Source: Cephalotus follicularis (taxonomy: Eukaryota; Streptophyta; Magnoliopsida; Oxalidales; Cephalotaceae). Taken from it: a stretch of 64,000 bases of DNA. The stretch spans positions 59,232 through 123,231 of the forward strand of contig BDDD01002889.1 in the NCBI GenBank assembly GCA_001972305.1. The letters are read 5' to 3'. Positions 11,108 to 22,434 of this stretch are shown one piece after another (the stretch's first letter is position 1; every line of letters starts with the position of its first letter). Under the pieces are notes generated by a model. The model did not search any database and was not told the DNA's origin. It saw only the letters and a list, made by a program, of their open reading frames with translations. The translations under genes and the position numbers were made by a program.

Positions 11108-12640
11108 AATGAACGACCCATACAAACCCTTCGTGATAAATTCTATCCTACAAGGACTACACAATAATCTTTTACAAGGTTTCCTGCACCCTAGGGTAAC
11201 AATTTCGAGTTAAAATCCCAATTCATTAGCATGCTCCCTCACTTTCATAGGTTACCCAATGGATGCATATCTCTTCCTTTGTGAATCTGAGGAGGTATGT
11301 GCCATCATGAAACTCCAGCAACTCTCTGATGATGCTATTAAGTTGAGATTTATCAAATTTTCTCTCAAGGATGGAGCTAAGAAGTGGCTCTACAGTATCC
11401 CCACTGATACCATCTCTACATGGGATCATTTCACAGTATTGTTCTTAAAAAAATTCTTTCCTCTCCACAAAACCAACAAGCACAGGCACCATATACTCAA
11501 GTTTCGTTAGAAACCCAATGAATAATTCTCGAAGTGTATGGAAAGAGTGAAATACCTCCTCTTAGAATGTCCTCATCATGGTTTAAATACTTGGCATTTA
11601 TGCTAAATCATCTATGAAGGCATTGATTACCAGACCAAGCAATTGGTTGAATCAATGTGTCCTGATGGGTTTACCACGTATAGTGATGAAAATGAGGGAT
11701 GGAATTTCCTCTTAGATTTGGGTGAGCGGACTAGGGAGTGGGAGTCCACTCAAGCGACTGAGAGAGCTGTACCTCATAAGGGGTATGTTATAGAGGGAAC
11801 AGTGTCGAAGAAGGCACAGTTAGACAACCTCCTCAAGAGACTGGTATCGATAGTTATTAGGGGACTAGCACAAGTGAATCACGTCAATCAGAGCACCCCC
11901 ATGTGTTCTTGGTGCCAGTCACTGAGACATGTTATGGAAGAATGCCCAAATTACTCTAATAATCATTATCCTCCTGAGAATGTATCCGCTATGAATCAGC
12001 ATAACCCTTATAGTAATACTTACAATCCGGGTTGGAGAAATCACCTAAACTACTCATGGAGTCAGGGGCATAACCCAAGAGGACCTTCAAATTTTTCTGG
12101 CCAATCTTCATCTCAGCAGACATTTCAGAGGTTCCCTCAGTCTTCCAAGAACATATGTCCTTCCTTCCCACAACAGCAATTTCAAGGTCAACAATCAGCT
12201 AGATTGTTGAACCAGATGGAAGATGCCTCAAGGATTACTTCCTTGGAAAAGAACATGGAGCTTCTCATCAGCACTATTATGACTAGTCAGCATAATATGC
12301 AGAAGCAAATCTCTCTGCTAGCATCTATCTGCATGAGAGAGAGAGAAAGGAAATATGCCTAGCCAACCATACCCGAATCCTATGACTTCCATGATGAATT
12401 CCAATCCGCAAGGCTCATCTTCTTCCTTAGGGCCATCAAAACAAATTAACTCCATCTATGCCCTGAGAAGTGGACATGAGTACCAACCAGCAGATAACAC
12501 AGGTAGTTTATGTGAGTAGTTGGTGGATTCTTCTGACCAACTAGTAAATTTAAGCTCACATGAAAAATCTAGGGAAGAATGCGTCGAAGAGAATAAGTAA
12601 CAATCGACAGTAATAACCGAACATGTTCCCAAAATGCATT
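11108..12640 (+). pseudogene. Athila gag, broken
   Basis: Gag forms the particle that packages element RNA. A short N-terminal piece (RPIQTLRDKFYPTRT) ends in a stop at about 11166. The main capsid part (11259-11510) has the family block LRFIKFSLKDGAKKWL followed by a TWDHF block. A further frame (11643-12362) carries one CCHC zinc knuckle, CSWCQSLRHVMEEC, with the usual C-X2-C-X4-H-X4-C spacing. A short block, INSIYALRSG, near 12447 is the Athila gag-pol linker. At least three stops or frameshifts break it, including one between the capsid and knuckle frames. No start codon is certain. It leads directly into the protease region. Confidence 0.85.
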
Positions 12641-12699
12641 TCCCACGGCGATTGCAACAAAATAAGAAAGTCCCAGCTATGGAAAATATCATAGAATTT

Positions 12700-13290
12700 T
12701 TTAAATAGGTCCAGATCAACCTTCCATTGATGGATGCAATTGCTCAGGTGCCCTCTTACGCAAAAGTCCTAAAAGACTTATGCACACAAAAGTGGGTCCT
12801 TCAGACTCTGAAAAAAGCTTTCTTGACAGCCAATGTCAGTGCTATTCTTTCACAACCCATGGAAACAAAGTATAAAGGTCCCGACTGCCCCACAATCTCT
12901 GGTGTCATCGGATTTAGGAGCAAGTGTCAATTTGTTGCCATCTTCAGTATATGAGCAGCTTCGTTTAGGAGAGATGCACTTGACCAGTATGACATTGCAA
13001 CTAGCTGATAGGTCATTGAAAGTGCCTAAAGGGAAAAGTGAGGATGTTTTAATCAAGGTTGGTGAGTTTTTCTTCCCTTTTGACCTTTTCATTTTAGATA
13101 CTTAGCATGTTAATAATATCAATGGTCAAATCCCAGTTATCCTTGGCAGACCATTCCTAGACACTATTAATGCTTTGATCAATTACCGAAATGGTCTCAT
13201 GAAGTTAAGTTTTCGAAATACGTCAGTGGACTTTAACATCTTCCATTTGGGAAGGCATCTAGCTGCCTTTTATGAAGTGAACGTGATACA
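12700..13290 (+). pseudogene. Athila aspartic protease, frameshifted
   Basis: The protease cuts the gag-pol polyprotein. The leader block PLMDAIAQVPSYAKVLKDL is in one frame (12727-12954). The active-site block DLGASVNLLP and the following MTLQLADRS block are in another (12833-13105), so a frameshift lies near 12910. DLGAS in place of DTG is normal for Athila. A stop follows FILDT at 13105; the ILGRPFLDT block, typical of the C-terminal end, comes after it at about 13139. Confidence 0.85.
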
Positions 13291-13483
13291 TTAAATTCTT
13301 CACACCATTGATAAGGATTTTGACATTGACTTTGATGGAAACTTCAGTGAGTGTATGACAAAATTGAAGGATGTAGAAGGACGAGATTTCTTTGTTGTGT
13401 TGAGTATGCAACAATTAGAACCAGTGGGCCCCCTGTCCACATATGGACCTAAACCATGAATAGAAGATCCACCAAAATTTGAA

Positions 13484-14280
13484 TTGAAGCAATTGCCTTC
13501 CACTCTTAAGTATTTGTTCATAGGTCAAAATCAAACTCTTCATGTTATTCCGTCTTCTGATCTCACATTACGTCAGGAAGAGGAGGTTATTCACTTACTC
13601 AAACAAGATAAGGAGGCACTCAGTTGGACTATGGTTGGCATCAAGGAAATCAGCCCTTTTGTTTTCCAGTATCATATAAATCTCATAAAGGGATCCAAAC
13701 CATCTAGAAAACCTCAGAGAAGGGCAAACCCTGTGATGAAGGAAGCTATCCAAAAGGAAATTTTTAAGTGGCTGAACAATGGGATCATTTATCCCATTTC
13801 GGATAGTCAATGGGTGAGTCTAGTCCACGTAGTTCCAAAGAAATATGGAGTGACGGTAGCGCAATCCTCAACCATTGACTTAATCCCTACTAAGGTCCAA
13901 ACAGGATGAAGGGTGTGCATTGACTACCGTAAGTTGAATATAGCCACCTGAAAGGATCATTTTCTCCTTCCTTTTATAGATCAAATGTTGGACTGGGTAG
14001 CTGGCCACAATTATTACTGTTTTCTTGATGGATACTCCGGGTACAATCAAATTCCCATCGGCCCAAAAGATCAAGAGAAGACTATCTTTACGTGCCCCTT
14101 TCGAACTTTTGCTTATCGACGCATTCCATTTGGTCTTTGCAATGCCCCTGTGACTTTCCAAAGGTGCATGCTGAGTATTTTCTCTTATATGGTGTAAGAT
14201 TTTCTTGAAGTATTAATGGATGACTTTTCTATGCATGCTTCTACCTTTTTTGAGTGCTTTTATCATTAGAAATTAGTACT
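13484..14280 (+). pseudogene. Athila reverse transcriptase, stops in frame
   Basis: RT copies element RNA to DNA. One frame holds IIYPISDSQWVS, VCIDYRKLN, FLDGYSGYNQIP, FAYRRIPFGLCNAP and the catalytic LMDDF block at about 14213-14227, all in the expected order and close to Athila. In-frame stops lie at about 13907, 13948 and 14195; the first two look like Trp or Arg codons changed to TGA. The domain is nearly full length, so the inactivation is by point change and not by large deletion. The stop after the GVTVA block explains why the frame appears in pieces. Confidence 0.9.
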
Positions 14281-14990
14281 TGAAAGAAGTAGGGAGAAGA
14301 ATTTGGTTCTTAATTGGGAAAAGTGCAATTCATGGTAAAAGAGGGGATTGTTCTTGGACATGTAGTGTCCAAGGAGGGAATTCAAGTGGATAAGGCCAAG
14401 GTAGATATAATCAAACATTTGGCTCCACCTTGAAATGTGAAAGACATCCGATCATTCCTAAGGCATGCTGACTTTTATTGGAGATTCATCAAAGATTTTA
14501 GTACTTCTCATCGCTTATAGTGAAGGACCAAGGCTTTGTTTTCTCTCAAGAGTGCCTTGATGCTTTTGAGTTCTTAAAGAAGGAAGTCACCACTACTCCT
14601 ATCATTCAGGCACCCACTGGACTAAGCCTTTTGAAATCATGTGTGATCCATATGACAGTGCAATAGGACTCGTTCTAGGTCAGAGGATAAATTAATTACC
14701 CCACGTCATTTACTATGCAAGTAGGACCCTGTCAGACGCGCAACTGCATTACAAAACTACGGAGAAGGAGTTTTTAGCTGTGGTCTTGCACTCGAAAATT
14801 TCCAATCTTATTTACTAGGATCACACATCATTGTTTATACTAATCATGTTGCGATTCGGTATCTAGTGGGCAAAAAGGATGTGAAAGCCTGTCTCATTCG
14901 TTGGGTTTTGCTACTTCAGGAGTTTGACTTCGAAATTAGGGATAAGAAGGTAACTAAGAATTTGATTCAAGATCATTTGTCCTGTCTCTC
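14280..14990 (+). pseudogene. Athila RT connection and RNase H, broken
   Basis: The thumb block GIVLGHVVSKEGIQVDKAKV lies at about 14346. Then come RSFLRHADFYWRFIKDF and the RNase H block [17 protein letters not shown] with TEKEFLAVV at about 14760. Reading needs several frame changes, with stops near 14430, 14690 and 14815. The order of domains is normal for Ty3/gypsy. Confidence 0.8.
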
Positions 14991-16368
14991 CAATGCACCG
15001 GAGGTCAAGGGTCCTATTGTTGAAACTTTCCCAGATGAACAGCTTATGGTTGTCGGGAGTGAACCATGGTATGCTGATATAGTCAATTATCTTGTTACAA
15101 GGATTGTACCATCACAATGGTCCCCTCAAGATAAGCGTCGTTTCTTCTCTCAAGTCAAACATTTCTTCTGGGATGACCCTTATCTTATCAAAGCGTGTCC
15201 TGATCACATTGTGCGAAGGTGCGTTCCTGATCATGAGCATATTTCAATCCTCCCTTTTTGTCATGATCAGGCTTGTGGTGGCCATTTTGTCCCAACTAAG
15301 ACAGTGGGAAAAATTTTTACAGTGTGGATTTTATTGGCCGAGTCATTTCAAAGATGCTTATCAATACTGGAGGTCTTGTGCTTCTTGTCAATCTGTAGGC
15401 CGTTCGACCAAGAGGAATATGATGCCTTTGACTCCAATTTTGACTGTGGAGATTTTTGATGTTTGGGGCATAGATTTCATTGGTCATAACCGTAACTCGT
15501 TTGGGAATTTATATATCCTATTGGTTGTTGACTAAGTCTCGAAGTGAATTCAACCGATTCCTTGTAGAACTAATGACAACTCTGTGGTTGTCAAGTTCCT
15601 CAAGGAATATATCTTTTCTAGGTTTGGTACCCCATGGGCCATCATCAGTAATAGGGGTACACATTTCTGTAATCGGTCTTTTGAGGCCCTTATGAAAAGA
15701 TATGGGATCACTCACAAACTTTCCACACCTTACCATCCTCAAACTAGTGGGCAAGTTGAGCTATCTAATCGCAAAATTAAGCAAACCATTGAAAAAACTG
15801 TCAACCCTAACAAAAAGTATTGGTCCACTCGACTTGTGGATGCTCTTTGGGCCTATCAGATAGCCTTCAAGACTGACCTTGGTCAATCTCCTTAACGGAT
15901 TGTGTATGGTAAAGTGTGTTATCTTCTGGTGGAATTGGAACATCGGGCCTTTTGGGCTATTAAGCAATTTTATTTTGATCGTTCCAATGCAGGTACTCAT
16001 CGTGGTCTCCAACTCTCTAAGTTGGAGGAAATCCGAAATGATGCATATGACAATGCTAAGATATCCAAAGAAAATACCAAAGCATTTCATGATGCACGGA
16101 TTTTGAGGAAACTTTTACAGTCGGTGACATGGTTCTTTTGTACAATTCCCGGTTACACATGTTTCCTGGAAAACGAAGATCCCATTCGGAAGGCCCTTAT
16201 ATTGTCCAAACTATGATCTCACATGGTGTGTTTGAGATTCTTAAGCCAGGTACTGGAGAAGCATTCAAGGTAAACGGGCAACGGTTGAAGAGGTTTCTAG
16301 AGTTTCCAGCTGCACCAGTGGAAAAGGCCATGGACCTTCATGAGCCTCTTTATTCAGAGCTTACATGA
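14990..16368 (+). pseudogene. Athila integrase, broken
   Basis: Integrase inserts the DNA copy. A zinc-binding half survives as a His region near 15285 and CASCQ near 15375. The catalytic core has VWGIDFIG (first Asp, about 15470). The second block reads ISNRGTHF where family members have ISDGGTHF, so the second catalytic Asp is Asn (about 15646). The Glu is kept in GQVELSNR. The C-terminal part (HRAFWAIKQF, then KVNGQRLKRF) runs to a stop at 16368. At least three frameshifts are needed, and the altered Asp alone should abolish activity. No env-like frame follows. Confidence 0.88.
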
Positions 16369-17547
16369 TTATGTTTGGTAAACCTCTCCCATATTATTCT
16401 TTTATTTAGTACATTATTTCACATATATTTCTTTGATCATTCATTGTTATTTCTATAGTCGATTTTTATTGCATTGTGGACAATGCTAGGTCTAAGTAGA
16501 GCAGGGGGTGGGATTGTTGGAGTTTTATTACCAAAGTTCATTTTTAATTTTGAAAGTAAGAGTAAATGTTGATGTACTTAAAAATAATAGAAACCCCATC
16601 GGAGAAATATTAAAAATTTTGTTTTCAAGGAAAGGAAAAGGAATACATCTCAAGGTAGGAGTTATAAAATCCAATAAAATATTATATTTTGAAAAAAATA
16701 ATTAAAAAAAAGACCGATCTTGTGTGTCTTCAACGTTTCATAGATCTTATTAAGGAGTTAGGATAAATAATTTATTTTCTTGCATTAAAAAAAGAAATAA
16801 ATAAATAACATTCATTTTTTACTTCTTTAAATTCAGTCTTGGTTTGTAGCCTATTTGATTCGAGTAGGTAAGCCTTAGGGGTGTCCTACACCTAGTTCCT
16901 TAAAGCCAACTGTCTTGAGTGTAATTGGTCCAAAACTCATTACATGGGTCTTATAGAAAGCTTAAGAGACTAAGACGTTGCACAGATTTAAGTGGGAAAA
17001 TTTTTATTGATCTCACGTGCAAATTGTTGTAGAATATGAGGTTACGTAGTAATTTGGTTGTCTGGTGTATGCTCCATCCATATAATTCAAACCAACGGAA
17101 GAGGATGAATGAGTTCGATTATAAAAAATGTTAGTGCTAAAGTTCTTTGTATGACTCCAAAGTAGGATTTCATGTAACTTAGAATTCATATCTTGATCGG
17201 GGATAACAGATAATTTAGTAAAGCTCCTTGATTAAGATGTGTTATGATTCTTGAACTTGGAGCAAGATAATAAAATTCAAGTATAGGGGTAGCCTAAATA
17301 TTTTTAAGTGGAGATACATTTTACCTATTGACAAAGTTATGATGAACTGAATTTTTTGGGTTTATTCTTTGAAAATACTCATGAGACACAAGTCATCCAC
17401 TAGGGAAACTAGGGGTTTAAAGGCTTGTTGTATAGGCTAAATGCAACCGTAATTCCTATGAAAGTGAGTTGTAGTTTTTGTTATTTTATTATTTTAGTTT
17501 TTCGTTTCATTTGCTTGAGGACAAGCAAGGTCTAAGTATGGGGTATT
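16369..17547 (+). other. Athila 3' untranslated region and polypurine tract
   Basis: The stretch is gene-free, AT-rich DNA ending in GAGGACAAGCAAGGTCTAAG and a purine run (about 17534-17547) next to the LTR start TGTTGAGC. This layout is usual for Athila/Tat. The same sequence recurs at 24523-25542 and 28366-29400. A second G-rich run, GCAGGGGGTGGGA, sits at 16501-16513. Confidence 0.75.
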
Positions 17548-17776
17548 TGTTGAGCATAAAAATATGTTATTTTTATGGATCTATTTATTATGTTTTTATG
17601 CATGGAACAGACTACTGCAGTTGTTTTTATTGATATTTAGGTAAAGGGGAAAAATGGTCAAAGCGCATAAATACTAGTCCAATTGATGCAAATTGAAGAA
17701 AATAAGACTAAGCTTTAGAAATTGACGTTGATGCATAGCGTGCAATCGAGGAATCCAAGTCTTCTCTGGTCTTACC

Positions 17777-17952
17777 AATACCCGAAATCTGCTCGGCACT
17801 TCATGGTCTGCTCCGCAACAAATACCCCAAGTTTGCTCGAAATTTCATGGTCTGCTTTGCTACCAATACCTCAAGTCTGCTCGGCACTTCATGGTCTGAT
17901 TCGCTACCAATACCTCATGTCTGCTATGCCACATCTTCCACTACGCGCCAAA
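17777..17952 (+). repeat. 44-bp tandem repeat in Athila LTR
   Basis: AATACC recurs at 17777, 17821, 17865 and 17909, an exact 44-bp step, each followed by an AGTCTGCTCGGCACTTCATGG-like stretch. Parallel arrays sit at 25792-25967 and 29650-29824. Open frames over these arrays are by-products of the repeat. Confidence 0.85.
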
Positions 17953-18199
17953 AGATGTTTCTTAGTCTGTTGGACCAAAGCTGTAGAGGGTGAGGACCTC
18001 AGGAGCTCCGCCATCTACTGTCATCTGGTCTGCTTAATACACCTTATGATTGCTGACTTGAGCATGGCTTGGGTGGCAATGATGGGAATTTTCTAGAGTG
18101 TTTGACTTTTTATTTTAGGTGATTTTTTGTTGTAATATTTTGAATTAAGTAGGAATATTAAGGGGATTTTCTTTCCTTTTATGCATGTGATTGTAAGGA

Positions 18200-18207
18200 T
18201 ATAAAAG
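18200..18207 (+). promoter_or_regulatory. Athila 3' LTR TATA box (unit 1)
   Basis: TATAAAAG in the same context as at 10017. Confidence 0.55.
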
Positions 18208-18708
18208 AAAAGGAAAAGAAGAAAAATATGGGAAACTCGCGCGGGTCTCTCTGTACTGTCTCTTCTCTTTTCAATATTTTCGATGTTGTTTTCTAGCTAA
18301 CTTTCTAAGGCTTCTAGGGCTAGAACAACACAATAGATGTACTAAGAAACTTAATAAACAAAAATCCTTGAAACTTTGATTTATTCTTCAATTTTCTGAC
18401 TTCAACCACATTTTGTATGTCTGATCTCAATCCACGGGCACTCTGTCCTTGAATAAGAATCCTGTTGAATGAATGGTGTTGGCATGATATTTATGGATGT
18501 CTACTCATACGGTTTGTCACAAGATCACACTCCGCATCGACCTAGCTACTGTTGGTTACCAAGGTCTCAACGTTCAAGTAAGCGAGTTCTTCACACATTA
18601 TATGGTACGTTTCTATACCCTAAAAACAATTTTATGACAAGTATTTAATTAGAGATTGATTTGATAATTGTTGCATGCTTTAATTTTCTGATAACTTAGA
18701 TTATTTAC

Positions 18709-18900
18709 CATCGACGCTTTGAACTAGTTAGATTATTTACCGTCGACGCTTTCAACGCTTTTAACTATATGGTCGATGCTTTCAACCAGTTAGATTATAT
18801 ACCGTTGACACTTTGTGACATACCGTCGACGTTTTGTGACATACGGTCAATGCTTTTAATCAATTTGCGACATAATGTTGATGCTTTCAATCAATTTTGC
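18709..18900 (+). repeat. GTCGAC array in Athila 3' LTR (unit 1)
   Basis: About eight variants of ACCGTCGACGCTTT separated by TTAGATTAT or GACATA spacers, ending about 90 bp left of the nested insertion. Confidence 0.75.
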
Positions 18901-18988
18901 GGTAACTTAGATTATTTCTTCATGTCTAGGAGTAATTAGCATAATCTGCCTTCAACTTTGAACACTTCGCCTAGGTTGAGAAATTAGA

Positions 18989-18993
18989 ATTAG
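18989..18993 (+). repeat. Target-site duplication ATTAG (left)
   Basis: ATTAG directly precedes the LTR start TGTAATACCCTG and recurs at 23146-23150. Joining the flanks restores the uninterrupted Athila LTR seen at 10790-10810. Confidence 0.95.
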
Positions 18994-20190
18994 TGTAATA
19001 CCCTGTTCGTTCGTAAATGTATTTTTACGGGTTCGTAAATATATTTTACGAATTTTATATGTGTTTTCAGACTTTTAATTTTGTTTAATTTTAAAAGTCC
19101 GGTTACCCTATGATCGGGTTTATGTGAATTGCGCGGAATGATACCGGTCCGATATTTGGGTGTGTTATGCTATGTTGGGTTTTATTTATTTTATTATAAT
19201 CCAAAATTATTTTAATTAAAAACAAATTACTACCTTTTTATTTTTAAAATCACTTATTCCTTTTTATTATTATTCTTTTATTTTAATATTCCTTATTTTC
19301 CTTTTTCATTATTAATTCATTTTATTATTATTTCTTTAATTTCCTTATTCCTATTTTACCATTTTCTTCTTCTTTTCTCCTACTTCCTCCCACCTTCTTC
19401 CTTCTTTCCAGCAATTCCCACCATCTAATTCACATGCAATCCTTCCTTTTCCATTTCAAAATCCAGAAAAGTTCCTTTCTTCCTCCTTTTGTCTCCTCCA
19501 TTCTCCATTATTAGAGTATCTTGCCATTTTATATGTTGCCCACATCATTCTTGCAAGCTACTACAGATTCTATCTTGTTAGTGTGTAACAAGCTGCTGTG
19601 TAATTCATTCATCAAATTCGTAGAGGTAAATTCGATCCTTAGTTGTTCTTCAAGTTTAATTCATTGGGTTTGCTAAGCTTATCTTTATTTTGGTTTCTTT
19701 TGGTCCCTGTTTTGTTCACATCAGATTGTGTGTTTGTGTTTGTGTTCCTCCTACTGTTTTCTGGGTTCCTTAACATCACTACAGGTCAGTAAAATCGTCC
19801 CCTTCAATTATAGTTTTGTTTCAATGGCTTACTTTGAGTTTTTGTGCTCTTGGTGTCTTAGGGTCTTTGATTCTTGTCTAAATGTGTTGTCATTGTGTTA
19901 GTGATATTATCTGCACATTTTATGCACCTATATATGTCTCAAACTAAGTTTATAACATCTGTAATCAATTAGAGACAGAATCTGGACATGTTCATGCAAT
20001 GTCTTCTTGCTTCCTTTTGCAAGTTAAATCATTGAAAGGTCGTTTCCTTGTCAAATTTGTGTTTGTATGTCACCTACAAGTCATATATAATCATATGTTT
20101 ATGTCCATATGTCTCTAGTTTAATGTAGAAATCATTTGAACCATTTTCAGTAGCAAATCGTCAGATTTCCAACTGTTCTGTCGCCCAGAA

Positions 20191-20335
20191 CAGTCGGCTG
20201 GAATGGTTGTGTAGTCGACTGGAGGGAAGAACACAGTCGACTGCCTGCATTTTGGGTTGTGTAGTCGACTGTTCTTATGGTCCAGTCGACTGCCAAGCCT
20301 CCCCAGTCCACTGGACCCCTATTCTAGTCGACTGT
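20191..20335 (+). repeat. CAGTCGACTG palindrome array
   Basis: Seven copies of a 10-bp palindrome or close variants lie within about 145 bp. AGTCGACT is exact near 20213, 20234, 20263, 20283 and 20325; the others are CAGTCGGCTG and CAGTCCACTG. The core GTCGAC is shared with the arrays in unrelated LTRs, but the flanking bases differ (CA...TG instead of GC...GC). Confidence 0.9.
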
Positions 20336-20797
20336 TATGCCCTGGAATGTGCTGTTTTCAACTGTTTTGATTCGTTTGATCCCCGAATCGATCCGAATCT
20401 TTTCCAAACACTGTTATGAGTCTGTTTAATGCTTCTGATGTGTTTTAGACTCTTATACATATGATTTTGAATGCCTTTTTGATTGTGTACTTCAAAGGAG
20501 AATTTGTTTTTGATCGCCTATTCGTAAGTACTTTGCAAGCGCATAAGGTACGAATTTTCTGTTCCTTGGCTATCTGACATTCAAACTGAAACTGTTTTGA
20601 TAAACATCTTTTACGAATTACGATTTATAGCGTTTTGAATTGTTTCGTAATTGTTTCGAAAGATATGCAATTGTCATTTGTATAGGATTAAACTGTTGTA
20701 ACTATTTAAGATTTCTGTTACAAAGTTTATTGAAATATTACTGTTTTTAAGTTATCGTTTACTGTTTTAATTCCCTTATCCGTACTGAGGTTTGCTC

Positions 20798-20824
20798 TGC
20801 CGCGTTTTTGTTTTCCATGCGGCA
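20798..20824 (+). promoter_or_regulatory. Conserved LTR hairpin
   Basis: TGCCGC and GCGGCA can pair across a T-rich loop of 15 bases, just after TACTGAGGTTTGCTC. It is identical in the 3' LTR remnant (22792-22818) and recognisable in all F1 LTRs. Its role is unknown; the position near the LTR end suggests RNA processing or packaging. Confidence 0.5.
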
Positions 20825-21156
20825 GGTTTTATGGAGCAGCGGGGGAAAGTGTGATTGAGTGATGACCACCCTATGTGTTGGATCCTTAGGAGAGTGATCC
20901 TTATGTTATGTTTAGTGGTCTGAAACATGGATTTTTATGTTTTATGATTTTAAATTGGAACTGATTTATGTTTTGAAATTTCCTCAACTACTTAATATGT
21001 TAAATGATTAAGTATTAATGTTTTGATAAGACTGCCACGTTTTCAGCTGTTATTGGCTAATAAAGCAAACTTATGATTTGTTAAGATTTGTTAAGTTGAG
21101 TTATGTTATGATATGACCCTGTGACGACTCCCGCCATCCGGGGGTGTTACAGATTG

Positions 21157-21178
21157 TGGTATCAGAGATATAGGTTTT
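21157..21178 (+). promoter_or_regulatory. Primer-binding site (initiator tRNA-Met type)
   Basis: TGGTATCAGAG starts 5 bp after the LTR end, the usual complement of the 3' end of initiator tRNA-Met. The following ATATAGGTTT is only a partial match. Confidence 0.85.
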
Positions 21179-21321
21179 GTTTCCTTAGAAGACCTAACTA
21201 GGTTTGACCTGTGAGATTGGGTAGACACCGGGTTAGACTGTTTCGATTATGATTTTCTGATATGTTTTCTACTTTCTGTTTTGTTCCTTGTGATGTTTTA
21301 TGTTTAATCGCCTTTTCGTAG

Positions 21322-22434
21322 ATGGCACGTACAAGGAACACTGCTCGGAGGACTGCACCCGCTGAGGCTCAGGAAGTCAGAAATGAGCCTACCATGGAGG
21401 AGCTCGTATGTCAGACAGTCGCTCAGGAGATACGACGCGTGTTGAGTGAACAGAATCAGAATCAGGACCGTAGGGAGCCGGTTGCTGCTAACGATGCTCC
21501 AGCTGATGTCCAGTTGGGAAGAGATGCTGGGGACAGGACTGTTATGCCTACTTATGTTTGGCTTGAGCGGTTCCAGAAGCAGAGACCGCAGTCTTTCAGC
21601 TCAGTCGTGACTCCGGTGGAAGCTGAGCACTGGATTGCTAATATGGACAAGATCTTTGATGTGCTTGGTTGCAGTGATGAACATAAGATTAAGTTAGCTA
21701 TGTACAAGCTTGAGGGTGATGCTCAGAAATGGTGGAAAGCTGTGGTTTTGGCTAAGGGTGGCAACTATGCAGAGACTTTGACCTGGTTTGAGTTTTACGA
21801 GGTCTTTTATCAGAAATACTTTCCCACTGCTGATAAGGAGGCTTACGCCAGAGAGTTTATCAATACCAGACAAAAGGATGGAGAGTCGATGACAGAATTC
21901 TTGACCCGATTCACTAGACTTGCTGGTTTTGCTGGTTCTGCGGCAGAAACAGCATTGGAGCAGGCAGAAAAGTTCAAGTGGAAGTTGCATTATCAGTTCC
22001 GGGGTAAATTGATCAACATCAGGTTTGCCGATGTATCTGAAGTGGCTAATGCGGCTAAGAATATTGAGCTGGAAAGGTTAGAATTCCAGGCTGCTCGACC
22101 GGAGTTTGACAGAAAGAGAAACAGAGGTGATTCTCAGGGGCAAGGTTCTGCACAGAATAAGAATAGGAATGGCAAGCGTGGAAAGAGAAACGATAACCGG
22201 GGACAGCAATATCCCGGTAATGACCAGAGGCAGACTCAGGGAGCTGGGGATGTCCAGATTGCCAAGTGTGATGTGTGTGGCAGACAGCATCCGGTGGGAG
22301 TATGCTATAAGGCTATCGGGGCCTGTTTTGTGTGTGGACAAAAAGGGCATTTCGTGAAGGATTGTCCTGACCCTCGTGCAAAGGAAAGGAAGGGAAACAA
22401 TGCAGATCATGGACAGCGCATGAATCGATTCTAG
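21322..22434 (+). CDS. gag: Retrotransposon gag polyprotein, intact
   Basis: This 370-codon frame is uninterrupted. The start ATG begins MARTRNTARR, a basic N-terminus usual for chromovirus gag. The central capsid domain (about residues 75-250) has the retrotransposon gag blocks WLERF, AEHWIANMDKIF, KLAMYKLEGDAQKWW and FYEVFYQKYFP. A basic linker (about 260-310) leads to a CCHC knuckle, CFVCGQKGHFVKDC, near residue 338, preceded by a second Cys pair (CDVCGRQH...). The product should bind element RNA and form particles in the cytoplasm. Usual family members run on into protease; here the frame ends MNRF-stop, and those last codons and the stop match LTR sequence (ATGAATCGATTCTAG, compare 53890). 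The C-terminus is therefore a deletion junction with the 3' LTR. No pol follows. Confidence 0.92.
   Translation: MARTRNTARRTAPAEAQEVRNEPTMEELVCQTVAQEIRRVLSEQNQNQDRREPVAANDAPADVQLGRDAGDRTVMPTYVWLERFQKQRPQSFSSVVTPVEAEHWIANMDKIFDVLGCSDEHKIKLAMYKLEGDAQKWWKAVVLAKGGNYAETLTWFEFYEVFYQKYFPTADKEAYAREFINTRQKDGESMTEFLTRFTRLAGFAGSAAETALEQAEKFKWKLHYQFRGKLINIRFADVSEVANAAKNIELERLEFQAARPEFDRKRNRGDSQGQGSAQNKNRNGKRGKRNDNRGQQYPGNDQRQTQGAGDVQIAKCDVCGRQHPVGVCYKAIGACFVCGQKGHFVKDCPDPRAKERKGNNADHGQRMNRF

Larger units (their letters stand above)
18994..21151 (+). mobile_element. 5' LTR of the gag-only element
   Basis: It runs from TGTAATACCCTG to GGGGGTGTTACA. A T/C-rich part (19240-19500) is followed by the palindrome array (20191-20335) and the conserved TACTGAGGTTTGCTC module (20783). 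Compared with the solo LTR at 51469 it lacks the block near 53890-54060, which the 3' LTR remnant still has. Confidence 0.9.

Noticed and set aside
17722..18096. 124-residue reading frame, with relatives at 25719-25985 and 29577-29837
   Set aside because: It lies inside Athila LTRs and is made by the 44-bp tandem repeat; no start, domain or gene context.
21694..22410. Frames on the - strand and in another + frame across gag
   Set aside because: They are shadows of the intact gag; the gag frame has the domains.
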